A stretch of 64,000 nt of DNA from Oecophyllibacter saccharovorans (GCF_006542375.1 NZ_CP038143.1:248001-312000); one strand, 5' to 3'; counted from the first letter of the stretch, positions 23,613-34,114 are shown. The notes: generated from the sequence alone by a model not told the origin. Translations and numbers: made by a program.

Positions 23613-24814
23613 GATGTCAGGCTTTCACAGAAACGCCGGATACGCCGGCAGGCTTCCTCAAGGAGCTCAGTGGCCGTGGCGTAGGAAACCCGGAAATAAC
23701 CAGGCGTCAGAAAAGCTGTGCCGGGCACGGTAGCCACGCCCGTTTCCTCCAGCAGAGCCTGAACGAAATCCTCATCACTCTGCAGCTCTCTGCCGGCCGG
23801 TGTTTTTTTGCCCAGCAGATCTTTCAGGGAGACAAAAACATAGAACGCCCCTTCCGGCCGGGCACAGCTTAGCCCTGGCACAGTTGAAAGCTGATCGACC
23901 ACCAGGTCGCGGCGTTGGCGGTAGACTTCGACCATCTCATCAATGCAGTCCTGCGGCCCTGAAAGTGCCGCTACCGCTGCAGCCTGCGCTATGGAACACG
24001 TATTGCTCGTGCTCTGCCCCTGGAGTTTGACCAGCTGGCGGGTCAGCTCGAGAGGGGCGGCCGAAAAGCCGATGCGCCAACCGGTCATGGCATAGGCCTT
24101 GCTGACGCCGTTCATGGTCACGGTCCGCTCTTTCAGGCGCGGCTCGACCTGGGCCAGCGTGACGGCCCGGTGCCCGTCATAAAGCAGCTTGGCATAGATA
24201 TCATCGGTCAGAATCCAGATATCGGGGTGAGCCAGCAGAACTTCAGCCAGCGCCTGCAACTCATCAGTCGTATAAGCGCTGCCGGTCGGATTGCAGGGAG
24301 AGTTGAGAACGAGCCAACGCGTACGGGGAGTGATGGCTTCTTCAAGCTGCGCAGCCGTCAGTCGAAAGCCGGTTTCAGGCGCTGTCTGAACCACCACGGG
24401 CTGGCCATCAGCCAAGCGGACGATATCAGGATAGGAAACCCAGGCCGGCGCTGGAATGATTACTTCATCACCGGGATTGAGGGTCGCGGTCATGACATTG
24501 TAGATGACCTGCTTGCCACCCGTTGAAACGCAGATTTCCTCAGGCAAATAGTCCAGACCGAAATCCCGCTTCAGCGCCACTGCGATCGCCTGCCGCAAGG
24601 CAGGCGTGCCTGCAACATCCGTATATTTCGTCTCACCTGCACGGATGGCCTCTATCGCGGCTTCTTTGATGAAGGCGGGGGTGTCAAAATCCGGCTCTCC
24701 CGCTGAAAGGCTGATGATATCACGCCCTTCCGCCTTGAGGGCACGGGCCTTCTGGGTAATGGCAATGGTCTGGCTGGGCAGGATACGCCCCATGCGTTCA
24801 GCAGCAACGGACAT
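23609..24814 (-). CDS. Aspartate aminotransferase, tandem paralogue
   Basis: A 401-residue class I aminotransferase with EGRDIISLSAGEPDF, LNSPCNPTGSAY, and the PLP-Lys in MNGVSKAYAMTGWRIGF. It is closely similar along its whole length to the next gene, with GAFY, LLEE..ATVPG motifs in both. The start at 24814 (MSVAAERMG) is chosen by family alignment; the frame is open further upstream. AspC-type activity (oxaloacetate/glutamate) is likely for this copy; the canonical LSAGEPDFDTP is kept here and altered in the other. Confidence 0.9.
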   Translation of the reverse strand: MSVAAERMGRILPSQTIAITQKARALKAEGRDIISLSAGEPDFDTPAFIKEAAIEAIRAGETKYTDVAGTPALRQAIAVALKRDFGLDYLPEEICVSTGGKQVIYNVMTATLNPGDEVIIPAPAWVSYPDIVRLADGQPVVVQTAPETGFRLTAAQLEEAITPRTRWLVLNSPCNPTGSAYTTDELQALAEVLLAHPDIWILTDDIYAKLLYDGHRAVTLAQVEPRLKERTVTMNGVSKAYAMTGWRIGFSAAPLELTRQLVKLQGQSTSNTCSIAQAAAVAALSGPQDCIDEMVEVYRQRRDLVVDQLSTVPGLSCARPEGAFYVFVSLKDLLGKKTPAGRELQSDEDFVQALLEETGVATVPGTAFLTPGYFRVSYATATELLEEACRRIRRFCESLTS

Positions 24815-24955
24815 GACAGCGTTTGGAAACCTCTGTTCTGGCACAACATGTTTTCTGCCGGAAAGGTGCCGGCGCGAAAGACAGCAGGGAGATACGTTAT
24901 CATGTCGCCTCCCTGTTTGGCAGGGTCTGACCCTTATTGCCTGGTGCCCCACACA

Positions 24956-24993
24956 GAAAGGACCGTGCTGCGATTACGCGGCACGGTCCTTTC
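24956..24993 (-). terminator. Terminator of the ffh-rplS operon
   Basis: A perfect 13-base stem, GAAAGGACCGTGC (24956-24968) with GCACGGTCCTTTC (24981-24993), 56 bases after the rplS stop. The T-rich end of the stem serves as the uridine tract on the minus strand. Confidence 0.8.
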
Positions 24994-25048
24994 TGAAAGA
25001 GAAATTCCTCGGCAGGGGTTCAAGCCGAGGGAACTTCTGGGCCTATAC

Positions 25049-25444
25049 TCAGGAAGCAGGCTGTTCGGCAGCGGCTTTCTTCACCTCGCGCGGGCGCTCG
25101 GCGATACGTGCAGCCTTGCCGGAGCGGCCACGCAGGTAATACAGCTTCGCACGACGCACCTTGCCACGACGGACAACATCGATGCTGGCCACCGCAGGTG
25201 AGTAAAGCGGAAACACGCGCTCCACCCCTTCACCGTTGGAGATTTTGCGTACCGTGAAGGAACTGCCCAGGCCCTTGTTGGCACGGGCGATCACCACGCC
25301 TTCAAAATTCTGGACACGCTCACGCGTTCCTTCAACCACGCGCACGCCCACCCGGACCGTGTCACCAGGGGCAAACTGGGGAATGGCGCGTTTGGCGGAA
25401 AGGCGCTCCATCTCGCGCGCTTCAAACTGCTGAAGAGTGTTCAT
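25049..25444 (-). CDS. rplS: 50S ribosomal protein L19
   Basis: 131 residues with the full L19 pattern: [51 protein letters not shown] and [17 protein letters not shown]19 sits at the 30S-50S interface. A short Ala/Glu/Lys tail follows. It is the last gene of the ffh-rpsP-rimM-trmD-rplS operon, 44 bases after trmD, and is followed by a strong terminator. Confidence 0.98.
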   Translation of the reverse strand: MNTLQQFEAREMERLSAKRAIPQFAPGDTVRVGVRVVEGTRERVQNFEGVVIARANKGLGSSFTVRKISNGEGVERVFPLYSPAVASIDVVRRGKVRRAKLYYLRGRSGKAARIAERPREVKKAAAEQPAS

Positions 25445-25488
25445 GATCTAAACTCCTGGAAACACCAAAATAAAAAGAACTGAGTTGA

Positions 25489-26199
25489 TTAACTGATAGG
25501 CCGTTTTTCGTGCGTTGCCCAGAGATCGGGACGGCGCGCACGCGTTACGGCACATGACTTTTCAGAGCGCCAGCGGGCAATGGCCCCATGATGGCCTGAC
25601 AGAAGCACTTCCGGCACCTTGCGCCCTTCCCACTCCGCAGGACGGGTGTAATGCGGGTATTCAAGCAGACCATTGGCAAAGCTTTCCTCATCCGCACTCA
25701 GGGCAGACCCCATTACCCCGGGCAGGAGGCGCACGCAGCCGTCCAGCAGGGCCAGGGCCGGGATTTCGCCGCCTGAAAGAACGAAATCACTGAAGCAGAG
25801 CTCCTCGATCCCACGCTTTTCCAGAACACGCTCATCCACACCTTCAAAGCGACCGCACAACACGATCACCCCCGCCCCCCGGGCCAGTCTGGCCACATCC
25901 TTCTGTGTCGCCCGGCGTCCCCGGGGCGTGGGATAAACCACCGGGCGTGACGTATCGCCGCCCAGGCCGGCCACAGACTGGAGCGCTGCATCCAGCACAT
26001 CAGGCCGCATCACCATCCCCGCTCCCCCGCCGAAAGGCGCATCATCAAGCGCACGATGCGCGCCCAGACCGAACGGCCGCAGGTCATGGGCATGACAGGA
26101 CCATACCCCTTTCTGCAGCGCCCTTCCCGCCAGCGACAGGCCGAGCGGGCCCGGAAACATCTCCGGGAAAAGGGTAAGAATGTCAGCCCGCCAGCTCAT
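25489..26199 (-). CDS. trmD: tRNA (guanine-N1-)-methyltransferase
   Basis: Methylates G37 of tRNAs reading CNN codons, preventing frameshifts. The SPOUT knot motifs are visible: [55 protein letters not shown] and [20 protein letters not shown]. The 236-residue length is typical. Its start overlaps the rimM stop by four bases. Confidence 0.97.
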   Translation of the reverse strand: MSWRADILTLFPEMFPGPLGLSLAGRALQKGVWSCHAHDLRPFGLGAHRALDDAPFGGGAGMVMRPDVLDAALQSVAGLGGDTSRPVVYPTPRGRRATQKDVARLARGAGVIVLCGRFEGVDERVLEKRGIEELCFSDFVLSGGEIPALALLDGCVRLLPGVMGSALSADEESFANGLLEYPHYTRPAEWEGRKVPEVLLSGHHGAIARWRSEKSCAVTRARRPDLWATHEKRPIS

Positions 26200-26747
26200 G
26201 AGCGCACCTCGACCTCGCCAGCCAGATCTCCCTTGACGTCCACGCTGCCAGGCAGACAGACCGTCAGGCGACGGTGCGCCACGTCGATTGCAGGCACGCA
26301 GGCATGCGTGAACGGCACGATCTCTCCGCTGCCAAGCTCCAGACTGGTCCCTGCACCGTAATCATGCACCAGCACAACACGACCCAGGGCTTTACCTTCA
26401 GGCGTGACGGCTTCCATGCCGAGCAGATCGGCGTGATAGAAGCTGTCCTCTTCAGGCGCCGGCAACACCTCACGAGCCGCGTACAGCTTCCGGTTCACGA
26501 GCTTTTCAGCTTCGGATCGATCCGTCAGGGGGGATCCGTCCACTCTGATAAGCTGGGCAATCCCCTGCCCTTGCCAGCGGATCCGCCACTGCTGCCCGTC
26601 CAGGTCATGCAGCGGACCGATCTTCTCCACCGTTTCGGGGGATTCAGTGGCCGGATACAGACGCACCAGACCACGCACCCCATGCGGCTTGCCGATGGTG
26701 GCGATCAGGATATCCGGTCTGTTGTCATCTGCAGCGGACTGAACCAC
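26196..26747 (-). CDS. rimM: Ribosome maturation factor RimM
   Basis: Helps 30S head assembly by binding S19. The N-terminal [18 protein letters not shown] and the C-terminal PRC-barrel pattern ([38 protein letters not shown]) are diagnostic. It lies between rpsP and trmD in the usual order and overlaps trmD by four bases. Confidence 0.96.
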   Translation of the reverse strand: MVQSAADDNRPDILIATIGKPHGVRGLVRLYPATESPETVEKIGPLHDLDGQQWRIRWQGQGIAQLIRVDGSPLTDRSEAEKLVNRKLYAAREVLPAPEEDSFYHADLLGMEAVTPEGKALGRVVLVHDYGAGTSLELGSGEIVPFTHACVPAIDVAHRRLTVCLPGSVDVKGDLAGEVEVRS

Positions 26748-26786
26748 GCACAGGGCTCCACAAGAAAAACGGACTTAAGGAGAAGC

Positions 26787-27152
26787 TCAAGCAGCCGCTT
26801 CTTCAGAAGCGGTTTCCGAAGCCGCGGCGGCGGCAGCTGCACGCTCCTGGGCTTTCTTCTTGGGGGCGGATTTCTTGGGCTGCTCGTGGAACACCGGCAT
26901 CGGCGCCAGACCGGCTTTGCCCAGGAAACGTGCCACACGGTCGGTCGGCTGCGCACCTTTGGAAAGCCAGTGCTGCAGGCGTTCTTCTTTCAGACGGACG
27001 CGGTCTTCATGCTCGGCAGGCAGCATAGGATTGTAAGTGCCCACTTTTTCGATGAAACGGCCATCACGGGGATCACGGCTGTCAGCCACAACGATGTGGT
27101 AGTAAGGGCGCTTCTTGGCGCCTGCGCGGGAAAGACGGATTTTAACGCTCAT
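26787..27152 (-). CDS. rpsP: 30S ribosomal protein S16
   Basis: 121 residues beginning [20 protein letters not shown], followed by [20 protein letters not shown], the conserved core of S16. The C-terminal 35 residues are an Ala/Lys/Glu-rich extension common in alphaproteobacteria. The start at 27152 is set by homology; upstream in-frame sequence is ffh downstream spacer. Confidence 0.98.
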   Translation of the reverse strand: MSVKIRLSRAGAKKRPYYHIVVADSRDPRDGRFIEKVGTYNPMLPAEHEDRVRLKEERLQHWLSKGAQPTDRVARFLGKAGLAPMPVFHEQPKKSAPKKKAQERAAAAAAASETASEEAAA

Positions 27153-27198
27153 ATTATCTCCTGAACCGTAAACTATTCCAGAACCTGCAAACCGGGTT

Positions 27199-28611
27199 TC
27201 AGCCCATGGGATGGCCGGGACCGCCAATTCCCTTGAACATGTCGCCCATGCCGCCAGCCTGACCGAGACCACGCATGATGCCGGCAAGCCCCATCTTGTT
27301 GATGCGCTTCATCATGGTGGACATCTCGTCAAACTGTTTCAGCAATCTGTTGACTTCCGCCACGCTCGTTCCGGAACCGGACGCGATGCGTTTCTTGCGG
27401 GAAGCCTTGATGATGGAAGGGGAACGGCGTTCCGCCTTCGTCATTGAGGAAATGATGGTCTTGTGCCGGTCAAAAACCGACGTGTCGAGCTCCTTGCCGG
27501 CCAGCTTGTCCTTCAGCTTGCCCATGCCGGGCAGCATTCCCAGCAGGCCTGAGATGGACCCCAGACGGTTGAGCTGGTTGATCTGCGACATGTAATCGTC
27601 GAGATCGAACTTGCCCGCCATCATTTTTTTCGCGACACGCTCGCCTTCCTCGTGGTCAAGCTTTTCAGCCGCCGTCTCCACGAGACCGGCAATGTCGCCA
27701 AGCCCCAGGATCCGCCCTGCGACGCGTTCGGGATGGAACTCCTCAAGCGCCTCCAGGTTTTCCCCTGAACCGGTGAACTTGATCGGCGCGCCCGTCACCG
27801 CCTTCATGGAAAGGGCCGCGCCTCCGCGCGCATCGCCGTCCATACGGCTCATCACGACGCCGGAAATGCCTACCTGCTCCTTGAAGGCACGCGCCGTGTT
27901 CACCGCGTCCTGACCTGTCATGCCGTCCACGACCAGCAAGGTCTCGGCCGGGTTGGTCTCGTCGCGGATCTGGCGCACTTCTGCCATGAGGGGCTCGTCA
28001 ATCGCCAGGCGACCGGCTGTGTCGAGCACCACCACGTCAAACCCTTCGCGGCGTCCGGTCTCCATGGCGCGCCGGGCGATCTCAACGGGCGTTTCACCCG
28101 CCACAACAGGGAGGCTCTTCACCCGCCCCTGCGTCAACCCGCCTGCGCGCTCAGCCAGCTGCTGAAGCTGCAGCTGGGCAGCGGGGCGCTGCACATCCAG
28201 ACTGGCGAGAAGGACACGCTTGTGCTCACGCTGGGCCAGTCGCAGGCCGATCTTGCCGGCAGTGGTGGTTTTCCCGGCCCCCTGCAGCCCCACCATGAGC
28301 AGTGGCACCGGCGCATTGGCGGCCAGGTCAAGCGGCACGGCACCGGCGCCGCCCAGGGCTTCGACCAGGGCGTCATTGACGATCTTGGCCACCATCTGCC
28401 CCGGTGACGTGCCTTCCAGCACTTCACCGCCGATGGCGCGCTCCTTAACCTTGCTGACAAAACTGCGCACCACCGGCAGGGCGACGTCAGCTTCCAGCAT
28501 GGCCAGCCGCACTTCGCGCATCGCTTCCGTGACATCGTTTTCCGAAAGCTTTCCCCCTTTGGAAAGCCCTTCGAAAACCTTCGACATCCTACCGGAAAGC
28601 TGCTCGAACAC
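27199..28611 (-). CDS. ffh: Signal recognition particle protein Ffh
   Basis: GTPase that with 4.5S RNA brings membrane proteins to FtsY. Seen are the N domain, the G-domain motifs [40 protein letters not shown] and [14 protein letters not shown], and a Met-rich M domain ([25 protein letters not shown]). The GTG at 28611 (then [15 protein letters not shown]) matches the usual start and has GGAG nine bases upstream, giving 470 residues. First gene of the translation operon. Confidence 0.97.
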   Translation of the reverse strand: MFEQLSGRMSKVFEGLSKGGKLSENDVTEAMREVRLAMLEADVALPVVRSFVSKVKERAIGGEVLEGTSPGQMVAKIVNDALVEALGGAGAVPLDLAANAPVPLLMVGLQGAGKTTTAGKIGLRLAQREHKRVLLASLDVQRPAAQLQLQQLAERAGGLTQGRVKSLPVVAGETPVEIARRAMETGRREGFDVVVLDTAGRLAIDEPLMAEVRQIRDETNPAETLLVVDGMTGQDAVNTARAFKEQVGISGVVMSRMDGDARGGAALSMKAVTGAPIKFTGSGENLEALEEFHPERVAGRILGLGDIAGLVETAAEKLDHEEGERVAKKMMAGKFDLDDYMSQINQLNRLGSISGLLGMLPGMGKLKDKLAGKELDTSVFDRHKTIISSMTKAERRSPSIIKASRKKRIASGSGTSVAEVNRLLKQFDEMSTMMKRINKMGLAGIMRGLGQAGGMGDMFKGIGGPGHPMG

Positions 28612-28780
28612 GCACCATTTCTCCACGCAACCGACAAAACGGTAATTCACGCCAAACACGTCACTGCGCGAACCCTCGCGGAGTGACGTGTCCGAAAACA
28701 TGAATGTTCCTAAAGGGCCCCCTGCCGGGCGTCAAGCCTTGACGGCGGAAACAAGCCTGACTAATCCAGAAAGCTGTTCC

Positions 28781-28870
28781 GGAGAGGTGGCCGAGTGGTT
28801 TAAGGCAGCGGTCTTGAAAACCGCCATAGGTGGAAGCCTATCGTGGGTTCGAATCCCACCCTCTCCGCCA
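28781..28870 (+). tRNA. tRNA-Ser (anticodon TGA)
   Basis: A 90-base cloverleaf with long variable arm: acceptor GGAGAGG/CCTCTCC, anticodon stem GCGGT/ACCGC around CTTGAAA (anticodon TGA), T arm GTGGG-TTCGAAT-CCCAC and encoded CCA. It sits at the left edge of a lower-GC block. Confidence 0.97.
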
Positions 28871-28973
28871 CAGGCATTTCCCAAAGCCTCGAATACGGAC
28901 AAATTGCTTCAGTCTCTCTAAAAATAGCGAGGCTGATTTCGTTACTGCAGTGACAATCCAATAACTGATGGGC

Positions 28974-30167
28974 TTAAGGTTTTAAAAGCGCGCGGCCACT
29001 ACCAATCACCAGACATCCTAACACAGCTAATAAGATACTTCCCACAAGCGTTACTGAAATGGAAAAATGATCCAATAAGAAACCGCCAAAAACGGCTCCC
29101 AGAAGAATGGAGAGTTGGATCGCTGCAACCATCAGAGCTCCCCCTTCTTCGGCAGCTTTCCCAACATTCTGGGCCAACCAGGTCATCCAGATGACCGACA
29201 TGGCCGTATTCATTGCACCCCATACAGCCATTACAACCACTACCACCACCAGCGAGTGACCGCCCAGCAGAAGCCCCAGTGTGCAAGCGCCCTGTACCAT
29301 CACCGGTATTTTTAATCCTCCTGATATCCTGCTTTTTGCCAGATAACCTGCTGTCCAGGTACCCACAAAACCTGCACAGCCCAAAATAAGAAGGAGAATT
29401 GAGAGTGTCTGAACAGAGACTCCGGTCACTTTTTCCAGGAACGGACGCAAGTAAGTAAACAGAGTAAAAGCCGCCCCCCAGGACAACATGGCTCCTATAA
29501 GACCACGCAGAAAATAAGACTGTCGCAACAGTTCAAATAGTCCTCGGAAACTTTGCCGCTGCCTGACTGGCAAAGAAGGGAGAGTGCCCAAAAGCCAGAT
29601 GATATTGAGTATAACGGCCGGAACAAGTGCCCAGAACACAGTTCGCCATCCGAAAAGACTGCCAAGATAGCTACCGATTGGGGCGGCAAAGGCAGCGGCC
29701 GCAGCTTGCCCCCCATACATGATCCCCAGTGCATGTGATATTTCATCTTCAGGAACCAGGCGCATAATCACCGCTGTTGCCAGGGCCCAAAACCCCCCGA
29801 TACATATTCCTAACAGCGCACGCCCCAAAAGAAGTCCCAAGAAATCCGGCGTCGATGCCACCATGATCAGTGAAATCAACATACACCCGGTTAAGCCGAT
29901 CAAAACCCATTTCCGGTTCAGCATACCTGCTATGGTAGTTACAAGCAGACTGGCCGCAACAGCGAAGAACCCGCTTACAGAGATCGCCTGGCCCGTTTGC
30001 CCCACTGTTGCATGCAGACTCGCTGCCATCGGGGTCAATAAACTGACCGGCATAAATTCTGAGGCAATCAGCAGAGCCACGCACAAAGCCATGGCCAGGA
30101 CTGCACTCCAAGCGCCCGATCCCCCGTGGGAAACATTTTCTGCCGTCTTTTTAGATGAATCTTTCAC
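28974..30167 (-). CDS. MFS exporter, NepI-like (purine nucleoside efflux type)
   Basis: 397 residues with twelve membrane segments. The N-terminal part closely follows E. coli NepI: SEFMPVSLLTPMAASL, GRALLGICIGGFWALATAV, MRLVPEDEI and IGSYLGSLFGWRTVFWALVP. NepI exports purine ribonucleosides; the substrate here is inferred only from this similarity. It is divergent from a LysR regulator, 184 bases apart. Base composition is clearly lower in GC than the surrounding genes, a sign of transfer. Confidence 0.85.
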   Translation of the reverse strand: MKDSSKKTAENVSHGGSGAWSAVLAMALCVALLIASEFMPVSLLTPMAASLHATVGQTGQAISVSGFFAVAASLLVTTIAGMLNRKWVLIGLTGCMLISLIMVASTPDFLGLLLGRALLGICIGGFWALATAVIMRLVPEDEISHALGIMYGGQAAAAAFAAPIGSYLGSLFGWRTVFWALVPAVILNIIWLLGTLPSLPVRQRQSFRGLFELLRQSYFLRGLIGAMLSWGAAFTLFTYLRPFLEKVTGVSVQTLSILLLILGCAGFVGTWTAGYLAKSRISGGLKIPVMVQGACTLGLLLGGHSLVVVVVVMAVWGAMNTAMSVIWMTWLAQNVGKAAEEGGALMVAAIQLSILLGAVFGGFLLDHFSISVTLVGSILLAVLGCLVIGSGRALLKP

Positions 30168-30351
30168 GTGCCATCGCCCTAACTCGTGAGAATATGAGAA
30201 TAATGGCCACGTTACGAAAGAATCTATTCAGCAATTACCCCTTTAGATCAGCATGAACTTATCAATATATTCGAAGAATAGAGCAGCTGTATCGCGAGAC
30301 CACGCCCTTTCTAAGATGCGCCCTTCGAACTGACAGAATGGACAAGCACCG
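30168..30351. promoter_or_regulatory. Divergent promoter region between MFS and LysR genes
   Basis: An AT-rich 184-base interval. It has a direct repeat GAGAATA (about 30188-30203) and a short inverted repeat GAAT-CT-ATTC near 30220-30230, typical sizes for LysR operators, though no full T-N11-A box was confirmed. Control of both genes by the LysR protein is likely from arrangement. Confidence 0.4.
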
Positions 30352-31323
30352 ATGTCGCGTTCTCTTCTGAGCCATCTGGCCTTTAACCATCTGGTATGGT
30401 TCCAAACTGTTGCTGAAGAGCGCAGCTTCACAAAAGCAGCCGCCAGGCTGGGAGTGGCACAGTCCACGCTCAGTCATGCCATAAGACAATTGGAGATAAC
30501 GCTCGGTTTTCGGCTTCTGACGCGTACTACGCGCAACGTTGCAATCACGGCAACTGGTGAACGATTTCTGCAGATTCTGGCGCCACGCCTATCCGAAATA
30601 GAAAGTATCGTCACAACATTAAGAGCCGCTGACGACAAACCCATTGGCACAATTAAACTGACTCTCTCCGATCACGCTCTGAAAAGCGTGGTATGGCCGA
30701 AGCTCAAAGCGGTATTGCAAGCGTATCCAGAGGTGAAGGTTGAATTTTCCCTTGATAACGGCTTCTGCAACATCATCGAAAAAGGTTTTGATGCAGGCGT
30801 AAGACTGGGAGAAAGCCTTGAAAAAGATATGATCGCCGTTCGGATCGGACCCGACTGGCGCCTCATCGCTGTGGCTGCACCCAGCTATCTTGAAACGCAC
30901 GGGCGCCCTGAACATCCACGGGAGCTGGTAAGACATAGCTGCCTGAACATGCGCCATAAAACTTCCGGCGCTCTTTATGCCTGGGAATTTGAAAAAGACG
31001 GTCAAGCCCTTCGGATCAGAGTTGAAGGACAGCTGACTTTCAACGATTCCTACCCCATGATAGATGCGGCAATAAGCGGGTATGGGATCGCGTATGTACC
31101 TGAAGATTTGGCCCTAGAAGAGCTCCGCAACGGAACACTTGTTCAGATTCTCGATGACTGGAGCCCGCTTTTTGAAGGGTATCATCTCTACTATCCGAGT
31201 GCCCGGCAGAATCCACCCGCTTTCCAGTTGATCGTGACAGCTCTGCGCGCCCACAAACCTTGGGATGAGATGCCCTTTACCCCAGAAGCTCTTTCCACTC
31301 CTCCACGCTCTGGCCGGAGCTGA
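30352..31323 (+). CDS. LysR-family transcriptional regulator
   Basis: 323 residues. The N-terminal winged helix (FNHLVWFQTVAEERSFTKAA, RLGVAQSTLSHAIRQLEITL, GFRLLTRTTRNVAITATG) is typical of LysR, followed by a two-lobe effector domain (IGTIKLTLSDHA, YPMIDAAISGYGIAYVPEDL). It most resembles the GcvA/DsdC-like group of regulators next to transporters. It is divergent from the NepI-like exporter and probably controls it. The last 16 codons run into the convergent DsbA-like gene, a 47-base overlap that suggests an imported or shifted 3' end. Confidence 0.93.
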   Translation: MSRSLLSHLAFNHLVWFQTVAEERSFTKAAARLGVAQSTLSHAIRQLEITLGFRLLTRTTRNVAITATGERFLQILAPRLSEIESIVTTLRAADDKPIGTIKLTLSDHALKSVVWPKLKAVLQAYPEVKVEFSLDNGFCNIIEKGFDAGVRLGESLEKDMIAVRIGPDWRLIAVAAPSYLETHGRPEHPRELVRHSCLNMRHKTSGALYAWEFEKDGQALRIRVEGQLTFNDSYPMIDAAISGYGIAYVPEDLALEELRNGTLVQILDDWSPLFEGYHLYYPSARQNPPAFQLIVTALRAHKPWDEMPFTPEALSTPPRSGRS

Positions 31324-31822
31324 AGCGGTCGTCGATCAGGCCGTTCACCATGAAAGTCGGCGTCACGTGGATGCCGTTCTGGCGGCCGTAGCGGGCCTGA
31401 CGCTTGATTTCCTGCGTTACAAGGAGAGAACGGAAAGCTTCCGCAAGCTCAAGGCCAGCAAGTTTTTCAATTCTGCCCAGGATGCCGGCCGGGGTCTCGT
31501 TCATGTTGGGGCCGCTGCAGTGCTCCTCCATCACGAACTCGGTCCGGTGCGCACCGATCGCAAGCAGGGCTTTCCAGGCCTGTTCGCGACCGCCCGTTCC
31601 CAGCTGCGCTGCAGTCACGGCGCGGATGACGACCGGCGACCAGAGGTGCCAGGGCTGGGAATAGAGATGCACCTGCAAGGTCATCTGGTCCGGCCCCACT
31701 GTTTCCAGAAGCGGCATGAGCTTCAACAGGGCGCGGGCGCAGAAGGGACAGGTCGGCTCAATGAAGATTTCAAAAAGCTTGGGGCCCTGGCCCCAGACCA
31801 GGGGAGAAATCGAAACTGCCAT
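31277..31822 (-). CDS. DsbA-family thioredoxin-like protein
   Basis: 181 residues with a thioredoxin fold carrying CPFC in EPTCPFCARALLKL, an inserted helical domain, and the cis-Pro loop GIHVTPTFMVNG. No signal peptide is present, so it is probably cytoplasmic, like FrnE/disulfide isomerase relatives. Substrate unknown. Convergent with the LysR gene. Confidence 0.85.
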   Translation of the reverse strand: MAVSISPLVWGQGPKLFEIFIEPTCPFCARALLKLMPLLETVGPDQMTLQVHLYSQPWHLWSPVVIRAVTAAQLGTGGREQAWKALLAIGAHRTEFVMEEHCSGPNMNETPAGILGRIEKLAGLELAEAFRSLLVTQEIKRQARYGRQNGIHVTPTFMVNGLIDDRFSSGQSVEEWKELLG

Positions 31823-31934
31823 GGCGTGTCCTCACGGATTGCTGAGTTGAAGGGTATTTGAAGAAAAAGTCTAACCCGCAATCTGAAGCCTGTCTGCAAC
31901 TGACACCCTTCAATCCGTGCATGCCACCAAACAG

Positions 31935-31962
31935 AAAAGGCGCTCCCGAAGGAACGCCTTTT
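31935..31962 (-). terminator. Terminator after the DEAD-box helicase gene
   Basis: AAAAGGCG (31935-31942) pairs with CGCCTTTT (31955-31962) 40 bases after the helicase stop; the T-run is at the end of the stem on either strand. Confidence 0.65.
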
Positions 31963-32001
31963 CATCACCGAAATATGCAAGCACCCAGGCCTTTGCCGGT
32001 C

Positions 32002-33288
32002 TCAGCGGCGACCACCGGAACGCGGGCCACGCGGCGCGCTGGACGGGCGACGTCCGCCCCCGCCCTGCCCGCCCGGGCGCCCGCCACGACCGCGACCACG
32101 GCCGCCGCCCCCCAGAACCGGCGGCGGCAGGGTCGAGTTCTGCGCCGCCTCGGAATGATGGGGATGGTCGGTGATGACAGGCACCTTCTGGCCGATGCGT
32201 TTTTCGATATCACGCAGCCAGGCGCGCTGTTCGGCATCCACCAGGGAGACGGCCTGCCCCTCGCGCCCCGCACGCGCCGTGCGGCCGATACGGTGCACGT
32301 AGGATTCCGGCACGTTCGGCAGATCGTAATTGACCACATGCGAGACGTCATCCACATCAATCCCGCGCGCAGCGATATCAGTGGCCACCAGAACGCGCAC
32401 ACTGCCGTCACGGAAGCCGGCCATGGCCCGCTCACGCGCGCCCTGTGACTTGTTGCCGTGAATGGCGGCGGCTGTGATGCCATGCTTGTTGAGGTAATCC
32501 GCAACCTTGTTGGCCTCATGCTTCATCAGCGTGAAGACCACGGCGCGCTGGACGTCGTCCTTCTTCAGCTGGTGCAGCAGGGCTTCCTTCTTGTTGCCCG
32601 CATCCACAAAGAGAACGCTCTGGTCAATACGCTCCACAGTGGTGGATTCCGGCGTGACCTGCACCGTTGCCGGGTCCTTGAGCAGGGAATGGGCCAGATC
32701 CCGGATCGATTCAGGCATCGTTGCTGAAAACAGCAGGGTCTGCCGCTGGGCCGGGAGCTGGGCCACGATGCGCTTGATATCGTGAATGAACCCCATGTCC
32801 AGCATGCGATCCGCTTCATCCAGCACCACGATTTCAGGCGTGGAGAGATCAATGAAGCCCTGTCCGACCAGATCCAGCAGACGGCCTGGTGCTGCTACCA
32901 GCACGTCCACACCGCGCTTCATGGCTTCGACCTGCTTGTTCTGCCCCACACCCCCGAAGATCACCGCATGGGTAAAACCGGGAATATGGCGGCCGTAAGC
33001 AGCGATATTGGCATCAATCTGGGCGGCGAGCTCACGCGTCGGCGCCAGGATGAGCGCGCGCATGCCCCGGGGTTTCGGAGGACGGGGATGGGTCAGCAGC
33101 TCATTGAGGATGGGGAGGGAAAAAGCGGCGGTCTTGCCAGTGCCGGTCTGTGCCAGGCCAAGCAGATCGCGCCCTTCCATCAGATGGGGAATGGCCCCGG
33201 CCTGAATGGGCGTGGGGGTTTCATATCCTTCGTCCTGCAGGGCCTTCTGGATGGGCTCAGCCAGACCAAGCGCCGTAAAACTGGTCAT
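32002..33288 (-). CDS. DEAD-box RNA helicase (RhlE-like)
   Basis: ATP-dependent RNA unwinding protein of 428 residues. Ordered motifs: Q motif ([14 protein letters not shown]), Walker [19 protein letters not shown] in [17 protein letters not shown] in [10 protein letters not shown], and helicase C motifs [14 protein letters not shown] and [10 protein letters not shown]. The C-terminus is a Gly/Arg-rich RNA-binding tail ([11 protein letters not shown]). GAGGAGAT precedes the ATG at 33288, which fixes the start. It probably acts in ribosome assembly or mRNA turnover. Confidence 0.94.
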   Translation of the reverse strand: MTSFTALGLAEPIQKALQDEGYETPTPIQAGAIPHLMEGRDLLGLAQTGTGKTAAFSLPILNELLTHPRPPKPRGMRALILAPTRELAAQIDANIAAYGRHIPGFTHAVIFGGVGQNKQVEAMKRGVDVLVAAPGRLLDLVGQGFIDLSTPEIVVLDEADRMLDMGFIHDIKRIVAQLPAQRQTLLFSATMPESIRDLAHSLLKDPATVQVTPESTTVERIDQSVLFVDAGNKKEALLHQLKKDDVQRAVVFTLMKHEANKVADYLNKHGITAAAIHGNKSQGARERAMAGFRDGSVRVLVATDIAARGIDVDDVSHVVNYDLPNVPESYVHRIGRTARAGREGQAVSLVDAEQRAWLRDIEKRIGQKVPVITDHPHHSEAAQNSTLPPPVLGGGGRGRGRGGRPGGQGGGGRRPSSAPRGPRSGGRR

Positions 33289-33398
33289 AATATCTCCTCG
33301 TGCGACAGCATAACCCATCAATCATGGGTCTGATCTCACCATGATAAATGGGAGCCATGCAGTCCTGATACTAGGGCACTCTTAGCCGGAGAACAAGC

Positions 33399-34034
33399 TC
33401 ACTTCTCGGGGCCAAAGCGGTTAAAAGCCACCAATGCCTGCAGCGGAAGCAGCGGCAGGCGCGGCCCGGGCGCTGCAAGCTCACGCCCGATGGCAACATA
33501 CATCACGACGATATGATCTGCCGGCAGATTGATGATCTCAGCGACCTGATCGAAATCGAAGCCGTCCATCGGGCAGCTCTGCAACCCGCAGGCCTCTGCA
33601 GCCATCATGAGTGCGTAAGCCGCCAGCCCGCAGCTCCGCACCCCTTCATCGCGCTGGAGCTGGGGACGGCCACTGTAGAATTCAGGAATGAGCTTGCCGA
33701 CGTAAAGGTCCCGTATCTCGGCCGGGGCAGTGGCCCAGCACTGCTCGGGGTCCTTTTCCCAGGCCTTGAGATCTGCGCACAGAACGATCAGGGCCGAAGC
33801 ATCGGTCACCTGCGGCTGATCCCAGGAAGCCTCACGCAGTTTGCGGCGCTGGGCGGGGTCGCTCACCACCAGAAATCGGAACTGCTGGAGATTGAAAGCG
33901 GTGGGAGAAAGCCGGGCTTCTTCCAGAAGGGCCAGGATTTCCGACTCTGTCATCTGGTAGGCCGGATCAAAATTCCGAACAGCACGCCGGTTCCTGATGG
34001 CTTCCAGAACAGGGGAATTCGAAAGAGCGGTCAT
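33399..34034 (-). CDS. Nitroreductase-family protein
   Basis: FMN-dependent oxidoreductase of 211 residues. It begins VLEAIRNRRAVRNFDP and continues with LLEEARLSPTAFNLQQFRFL and the C-terminal AAYALMMAAEACGLQSCPMDGF, the usual flavin- and dimer-contact segments. Substrate unknown; related enzymes reduce nitro compounds, quinones or flavins. It stands alone. Confidence 0.9.
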   Translation of the reverse strand: MTALSNSPVLEAIRNRRAVRNFDPAYQMTESEILALLEEARLSPTAFNLQQFRFLVVSDPAQRRKLREASWDQPQVTDASALIVLCADLKAWEKDPEQCWATAPAEIRDLYVGKLIPEFYSGRPQLQRDEGVRSCGLAAYALMMAAEACGLQSCPMDGFDFDQVAEIINLPADHIVVMYVAIGRELAAPGPRLPLLPLQALVAFNRFGPEK

Positions 34035-34114
34035 GAAGGCATCTCCAGGAAAGGCGGCTGTGAAAAAATTACAGAAGAAAGTTTACGAAAAGAAAAACGG
34101 CTGTGAAATCTTTC

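Noticed and set aside
28781-31323. Integrative element at tRNA-Ser
   Set aside because: Lower GC fits, but no integrase, no repeat of the tRNA 3' end at the far side, and no phage genes were found.
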